A stretch of 9,362 nt of DNA from Oscillospiraceae bacterium. Its GTDB lineage: Bacteria; Bacillota; Clostridia; Oscillospirales; CAG-272. The translations under genes and the position numbers were made by a program. This document shows positions 6,185 to 9,362 of the stretch, one piece after another. The notes beneath the pieces were generated by a model. It did not search any database. It worked only from the letters and a program-made list of their open reading frames with translations, and was not told where the DNA came from. Positions within the stretch are counted from its first letter, which is position 1. Each line of letters opens with the position of its first letter. The stretch is from assembly GCA_009779295.1 (NCBI GenBank), contig WREN01000073.1:1-9362 (forward strand), written 5' to 3'.

Positions 6185-6970
6185 ATGGCAGTTATCACTA
6201 TTAAACAGTTGCTCGAAGCAGGCGTGCATTTCGGGCATCACACCAGAAGATGGAACCCCAAAATGGCGGAGTATATCTTCACGGAACGCAACGGTATCTA
6301 CATCATCGACTTGCAGAAAACCGTTAAAAAGTTCGAGGAAGCGTACATGTTCGTGCGCAACGTATCGACGGACGGCGGGAATATTTTATTCGTAGGCACT
6401 AAAAAACAGGCGGCTGACGCGATAAAAGAAGAAGCGTTACGCGCCAATATGTATTACGTCAACGTGCGCTGGCCGGGCGGAATGTTGACGAACTACAAAA
6501 CAATCAAGAGAAGTATCGCGCGGCTTAACAATCTAAACAAAATGCGCGATGACGGTACTTTCGATCTGCTGCCGAAAAAAGAAGTCGCGGCGCTGCTCAA
6601 AGAAACGAACGACCTCGAAAGGAATCTGGGCGGAATCAAAGATATGCCGGAGCTTCCTGCGGCGGTATTCATAGTAGACCCGCGCAAAGAACGGAACGCT
6701 GTCGCCGAAGCGAAAAAATTGGGTATACCCGTGGTCGCCATCGTGGATACGAATTGCGACCCTGACGACGCCGATTATATTATTCCGGGCAATGACGACG
6801 CAATACGCGCTATTAAGTTGATATCGTCTATTATAGCGGACGCGATTCTTGAGGGCAAACAGGGTTATCAGCTTGAAGATAATACCAGTGTAACAAACGC
6901 GGTTATTGAGGAAAAAGCTGAAGCTGAAGAAGAGCAGGACATTGAAGACGCCGCGGGAAAAACAGAATAA
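6185..6970 (+). CDS. rpsB: 30S ribosomal protein S2
   Basis: A 261-residue protein with family signatures throughout: MAVITIKQLLEAGVHFGH at the start, RRWNPKM (21-27), ILFVGTKKQA (67-76), VNVRWPGGMLTN (92-103), and FIVDPRKERNAV followed by VAIVDTNCDPDDADYIIPGNDDA. S2 assembles late on the 30S head-body junction, together with S1 in many bacteria, and is needed for initiation. The last 20 or so residues form an acidic Glu/Asp-rich tail, variable in this family. The start is the canonical MAV; an in-frame TAA just upstream excludes a longer form. The AAGGAGG site is unusually distant (14 bases) and can be folded into a leader pseudoknot. It is cotranscribed with tsf, 24 bases downstream, as in most bacteria. 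Confidence 0.98.
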   Translation: MAVITIKQLLEAGVHFGHHTRRWNPKMAEYIFTERNGIYIIDLQKTVKKFEEAYMFVRNVSTDGGNILFVGTKKQAADAIKEEALRANMYYVNVRWPGGMLTNYKTIKRSIARLNNLNKMRDDGTFDLLPKKEVAALLKETNDLERNLGGIKDMPELPAAVFIVDPRKERNAVAEAKKLGIPVVAIVDTNCDPDDADYIIPGNDDAIRAIKLISSIIADAILEGKQGYQLEDNTSVTNAVIEEKAEAEEEQDIEDAAGKTE

Positions 6971-6994
6971 TAAAATAACGGAGGATTATAAAAA

Positions 6995-7918
6995 ATGGCA
7001 GAAATTAGTGCACAAGCCGTAGCGGACTTGAGAGCGAAAACCGGCTGCGGATTAATGGATTGTAAAAAGGCTTTGAAAGAAGCGGACGGCAATTTTGACG
7101 AAGCGATAAAATTATTGCGTGAGAGAGGATTGGCTGTAGCGGCTAAAAAGTCCGACAGGATCGCGGCGGAGGGTGTTGTTGATATATTGGTTGAGGGCAA
7201 TACTGCCGTTATGCTTGAAGTCAACGCGGAAACCGATTTCGTTGCGAAGAACGAAACATTCAAAGATTTCGTTAAAGGCGTTCTTATGACTATACTTGCT
7301 AACCGACCGGCTGATATAAACGCTTTACTGGCAGAAAAATTTTCCGGCAGCGATTTTACCGTTGAGGGCGTGCTGAAGGATAAAATATTCACTATCGGTG
7401 AAAATATGAACATCCGTCGTTTCATGATCGTTGACGGAATTATGAGCACGTATATTCACGGCAAAGGTCAAACCGGCGTTATCGTTACGTTCGATGCGGA
7501 CGATACCGCGGTTGCAAACGAGGGATTCAAAGAAATGACGAAAAATATCGCGTTACAGGTAGCGGCTTTACCGAGTTCGTATGTTAATAAGAGCGACGTT
7601 CCCGAATCGGTTATCAATGAGGAAAAAGAAATTCTCGTAAACCAAATCAAGAACGATCCGGCGACCAGCAACAAACCGCAAGCCGTTATTGACAAGATGG
7701 TTATCGGCAGGCTCGGTAAATTCTACGAGACGAATTGTCTCGCTGAACAGACGTATGTCAAAGACAGCGCTGTAACTGTCGGCAAATATGTCGAAGCAAC
7801 GGCTAAAGAATTCGGCGGCGCAATTAAGATCAAGAATTTCCATCGTTATGATAAAGGCGAAGGTCTCCAGAAAAGAGAAGACAATTTCGCTGAAGAAATT
7901 GCTAAACTTACAAAATGA
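6995..7918 (+). CDS. tsf: Elongation factor Ts
   Basis: A 307-residue nucleotide exchange factor that releases GDP from EF-Tu so that it can bind GTP and aminoacyl-tRNA again. The N-terminal UBA-like domain is clear (residues about 1-45, TGCGLMDCKKALKEADGN), followed by the core motif ETDFVAKNE (79-87), which carries the Asp-Phe pair that enters the EF-Tu magnesium and switch region. The two further subdomains extend to the C-terminus (FEGG-type FGGAIKIKNFHRYDKGEG near residue 275). Length is normal for the family. GGAGG (6980-6984) lies ten bases before the ATG, and no separate promoter is seen in the 24-base gap after rpsB. A perfect 17-bp inverted repeat starts three bases after the stop and probably marks the end of the rpsB-tsf transcript. 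Confidence 0.98.
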   Translation: MAEISAQAVADLRAKTGCGLMDCKKALKEADGNFDEAIKLLRERGLAVAAKKSDRIAAEGVVDILVEGNTAVMLEVNAETDFVAKNETFKDFVKGVLMTILANRPADINALLAEKFSGSDFTVEGVLKDKIFTIGENMNIRRFMIVDGIMSTYIHGKGQTGVIVTFDADDTAVANEGFKEMTKNIALQVAALPSSYVNKSDVPESVINEEKEILVNQIKNDPATSNKPQAVIDKMVIGRLGKFYETNCLAEQTYVKDSAVTVGKYVEATAKEFGGAIKIKNFHRYDKGEGLQKREDNFAEEIAKLTK

Positions 7919-7920
7919 TT

Positions 7921-7963
7921 TAGTTATAACCTGTCATAAAGAAAAAATGACAGGTTATAACTA
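7921..7963 (+). terminator. Perfect 17-bp inverted repeat after tsf, probable weak terminator
   Basis: TAGTTATAACCTGTCAT (7921-7937) and its exact complement (7947-7963) flank a nine-base purine-rich loop. A 17-bp stem without mismatch is long for a terminator, and the bases after it (TATTATAGC) do not make a proper U-run, so read-through into pyrH is likely. It could also protect the 3' end of the tsf mRNA or be a protein-binding site. Confidence 0.55.
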
Positions 7964-7994
7964 TATTATAGCTAATATATTTACAAAGTTGTTA

Positions 7995-8022
7995 TTATTA
8001 AGTAATGAATTTATGTTAAAAT
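7995..8022 (+). promoter_or_regulatory. Extended -10 promoter for pyrH-frr
   Basis: TAAAAT (8017-8022) is preceded by TGT (8014-8016), giving the TGn extended -10 that can work with a poor -35. The best -35 is TTATTA (7995-8000) at 16 bases. The predicted start is about 8029, just before the tandem repeat. Confidence 0.55.
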
Positions 8023-8031
8023 AATAAATAC

Positions 8032-8059
8032 GCATACATGCGTTTGCATACATGCGTTT
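8032..8059. repeat. Two exact tandem copies of a 14-base sequence in the pyrH leader
   Basis: GCATACATGCGTTT occurs at 8032-8045 and again directly at 8046-8059. Each copy contains the dyad GCAT-AC-ATGC, in the first copy extended by flanking C and G. The pair occupies about +3 to +31 of the predicted pyrH transcript. The spacing, more than one helical turn, would suit two repressor dimers; the first copy could also form a small RNA hairpin (ACGCA/UGCGU). Confidence 0.85.
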
Positions 8060-8063
8060 AGAA

Positions 8064-8070
8064 GTGAGGT
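8064..8070 (+). promoter_or_regulatory. Ribosome binding site that sets the GTG start of pyrH
   Basis: GTGAGGT lies seven bases before the GTG at 8078. No in-frame ATG exists between here and the upstream promoter, and the first internal Met (residue 45) would delete the KLSGEAL motif, so the GTG start is well supported. Confidence 0.8.
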
Positions 8071-8077
8071 TGCATTT

Positions 8078-8797
8078 GTGAACAAAACCCCTTGTTACAA
8101 AAGAGTATTAATCAAACTATCCGGCGAGGCGCTTGCCGTCGATACGGAGGAAATCCTGAACTACGACGTGGTGAGCAGCATATGCCAAACTATCAAAGAA
8201 TGTGTCGATATGGGCGTTGAAGTTGCTTTAGTCGTAGGATCGGGCAACATCTGGCGCGGCAGGCAAGGCGTATATATGGACCGCACGCGCGCCGACCATA
8301 TGGGAATGTTAGCTACGGCGATAAATTCGCTCGCTTTACAAGACGCGCTTGAGCAAATCGGCATAGACACGAGAGTCTTGACCGCTATCGAAATGAAAGA
8401 AATTGCCGAGCCGTATATCCGAAACCGCGCGGTGCATCATCTTGAACTCGGCAGGGTAGTGATATTCGGGTGTGGAATAGGCAGTCCGTTCTTCTCGACG
8501 GATACGGCTGCTGTTTTACGCGGCGCGGAAATCAACGCCGATATAGTTTTACTCGCCAAGAATATCGACGGAGTTTATACCGCCGACCCAAAAATCGATC
8601 CCGACGCGACTAAACTCGAATCGATAAGCTATATGGAAATACTTAATAACCATCTTACGGTCATGGACACAACGGCAACGTCTCTCAGCATGGAAAACGA
8701 CATACCGATACTATTGTTCGGGCTTGACGATCCGAATAACATAATTAAAGCAGTTATGGGCGAAGAAATAGGAACTATAGTAAGAGGAGGAAAATAA
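8078..8797 (+). CDS. pyrH: UMP kinase (uridylate kinase)
   Basis: A 239-residue cytosolic kinase that converts UMP and ATP to UDP and ADP in pyrimidine nucleotide synthesis; the bacterial enzyme is a hexamer of the amino-acid-kinase fold, controlled by GTP and UTP. Visible motifs are IKLSGEAL (12-19), the phosphate-binding GSGNIWRG (54-61; most homologues have GGGN), DRTRADHMGMLATAINSLAL (68-87), and the UMP/ATP region PFFSTDTAAVLRGAEINAD (137-155) with LLAKNIDGVYTADP (158-171). The usual GTGNP before PFFSTD reads GIGSP. The C-terminal MDTTATSLSMENDIPILLF is typical. It uses a GTG start behind GTGAGGT. It has its own extended -10 promoter and a tandem-repeat leader, and is followed after two bases by frr, so the two are translationally close and surely cotranscribed. 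Confidence 0.97.
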   Translation: MNKTPCYKRVLIKLSGEALAVDTEEILNYDVVSSICQTIKECVDMGVEVALVVGSGNIWRGRQGVYMDRTRADHMGMLATAINSLALQDALEQIGIDTRVLTAIEMKEIAEPYIRNRAVHHLELGRVVIFGCGIGSPFFSTDTAAVLRGAEINADIVLLAKNIDGVYTADPKIDPDATKLESISYMEILNNHLTVMDTTATSLSMENDIPILLFGLDDPNNIIKAVMGEEIGTIVRGGK

Positions 8798-8799
8798 AA

Positions 8800-9354
8800 A
8801 TGAAACTTAACACCAAAGAATATGAAGAGAAGATGAAAAAATCGATAGCCGTTTACGGTCAGGAACTCGCTACAATCAGAGCGGGCAGGGCTAATCCCGC
8901 CGTGCTTGAAAAGATAACGGTCGATTATTTCGGCACAGCTACGCCGATCAATCAAATGGCGGAAGTGAAAGTACCTGACGCAAGAACTATAGTTATCGTT
9001 CCGTGGGATGCGAGCACATTGAAAACAATCGAGAAGGCGATACAAACGTCGGATTTGGGAATCCAGCCGCAGAACGACGGAAAGATAATACGTTTGAGTT
9101 TTCCGCAATTGACGGAGGAAAGACGTAAAGACTTATCGAAGCAGATACAAAAAATGGGCGAGGAAGTCAAAGTAGCTGTACGGAACATCCGCCGTGACGC
9201 GAATGAGAAGTGTAAGGAAATGAAGAAGAAGAGCGAAATGACCGAAGACGAACAGAAGCAGTCAGAGAAGTCGGTTCAGGACTTGACGGATAAATACATC
9301 AAAGAAGTTGACGTCGTAACCGCCGCCAAAGAAAAGGAAATAATGTCGATATAA
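8800..9354 (+). CDS. frr: Ribosome recycling factor
   Basis: A 184-residue tRNA-shaped protein that, with EF-G, splits post-termination 70S ribosomes. Length matches the family (about 185). The two-domain layout is visible: the long three-helix bundle from residues 1-30 and 105-184, interrupted by the beta/alpha domain II (about 31-104). Signatures are TIRAGRANP (25-33), the VPWDAST loop (67-73), GIQPQNDGKIIRLSFPQLTEERR (87-109) and VRNIRRDAN (127-135), whose arginines contact 23S rRNA in known structures. A Lys/Glu-rich coil (140-160) ends the bundle. GAGGAGG (8784-8790) overlaps the last codons of pyrH, only two bases separating the genes, so frr depends on the pyrH transcript and perhaps on translational coupling. 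No terminator follows in the window. Confidence 0.98.
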   Translation: MKLNTKEYEEKMKKSIAVYGQELATIRAGRANPAVLEKITVDYFGTATPINQMAEVKVPDARTIVIVPWDASTLKTIEKAIQTSDLGIQPQNDGKIIRLSFPQLTEERRKDLSKQIQKMGEEVKVAVRNIRRDANEKCKEMKKKSEMTEDEQKQSEKSVQDLTDKYIKEVDVVTAAKEKEIMSI

Positions 9355-9356
9355 CT

Positions 9357-9362
9357 ATGGAA
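9357..9362 (+). CDS. Possible first two codons of the next gene (uppS by synteny)
   Basis: The final six bases read ATGGAA, two bases after the frr stop. In many Bacillota frr is followed by uppS (undecaprenyl diphosphate synthase), so this may be its start. Support is thin: the nearest purine-rich tract, AAGGAAA within frr, is about 17 bases away, and no further sequence is available. Confidence 0.25.

Noticed and set aside
6868..7449. 193-codon minus-strand reading frame opposite rpsB/tsf
   Set aside because: It is the antisense shadow of two certain genes, with serine-rich low-complexity translation and no recognisable motif.
7963..7978. ATATTA/TAATAT inverted repeat before pyrH
   Set aside because: Six AT pairs in AT-rich sequence are expected by chance.
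8032..8059. Tandem 14-base repeat as a CRISPR remnant
   Set aside because: The copies are directly adjacent with no spacer, far shorter than CRISPR repeats, and no cas gene is present.

Overview
The window looks like a chromosomal segment of a low-to-mid GC Gram-positive bacterium, most likely an uncultured member of Bacillota/Clostridia. This is inferred from strong AGGAGG-type ribosome binding sites, several near-consensus sigma-A promoters, a lipobox lipoprotein, a surface protein with a sortase-like C-terminal anchor, and Bacillota-like rpsB, tsf, pyrH and frr proteins. No species can be named from sequence alone.

Layout. (1) 1-690 (+): C-terminal part of a uroporphyrinogen-decarboxylase-fold protein of the corrinoid methyltransferase type; its start lies outside the window. 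(2) 724-1443 (+): a lipoprotein with two copies of one roughly 90-residue module, closed by a hairpin at 1444-1470 that serves both strands. (3) 1473-2282 (-) and 2329-3204 (+): a divergent pair, a metal-dependent amidohydrolase and a DapA-superfamily aldolase/lyase, with only 46 bases between their start codons. (4) 3201-4733 (-): a RecQ helicase that appears to lack the winged-helix (RQC) domain. Its stop codon shares a TTAA with the stop of the aldolase. (5) 4734-4974: a spacer with a consensus recQ promoter, a palindromic repeat at the predicted transcription start and a terminator-like hairpin. (6) 4975-5940 (-): a secreted CBM9-like surface protein with its own promoter. (7) 6185-9354 (+): the housekeeping cluster rpsB-tsf-pyrH-frr (ribosomal protein S2, elongation factor Ts, UMP kinase, ribosome recycling factor). 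The last six bases may begin the next gene, uppS by synteny.

How it fits together. The right third is a translation and nucleotide module found in this order in many bacteria. rpsB-tsf has its own promoter and a leader that can fold over the rpsB ribosome binding site. A perfect 17-bp inverted repeat after tsf and a second promoter before pyrH suggest that pyrH-frr is a separate transcription unit. Its leader carries two exact tandem copies of a 14-base sequence. The left two thirds are accessory genes with no evident shared pathway; the amidohydrolase and aldolase are plausibly co-functional catabolic enzymes, but this is inference only.

I see no CRISPR array, tRNA, rRNA, insertion sequence or phage gene, and no multi-gene system that looks wholly new. 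The most interesting signals are regulatory (the rpsB leader, the pyrH tandem repeat, the recQ palindrome) and variant domain architectures (RecQ without a winged helix, the duplicated lipoprotein, active-site changes in the URO-D and DapA relatives). No stretch longer than about 245 bases lacks a gene.
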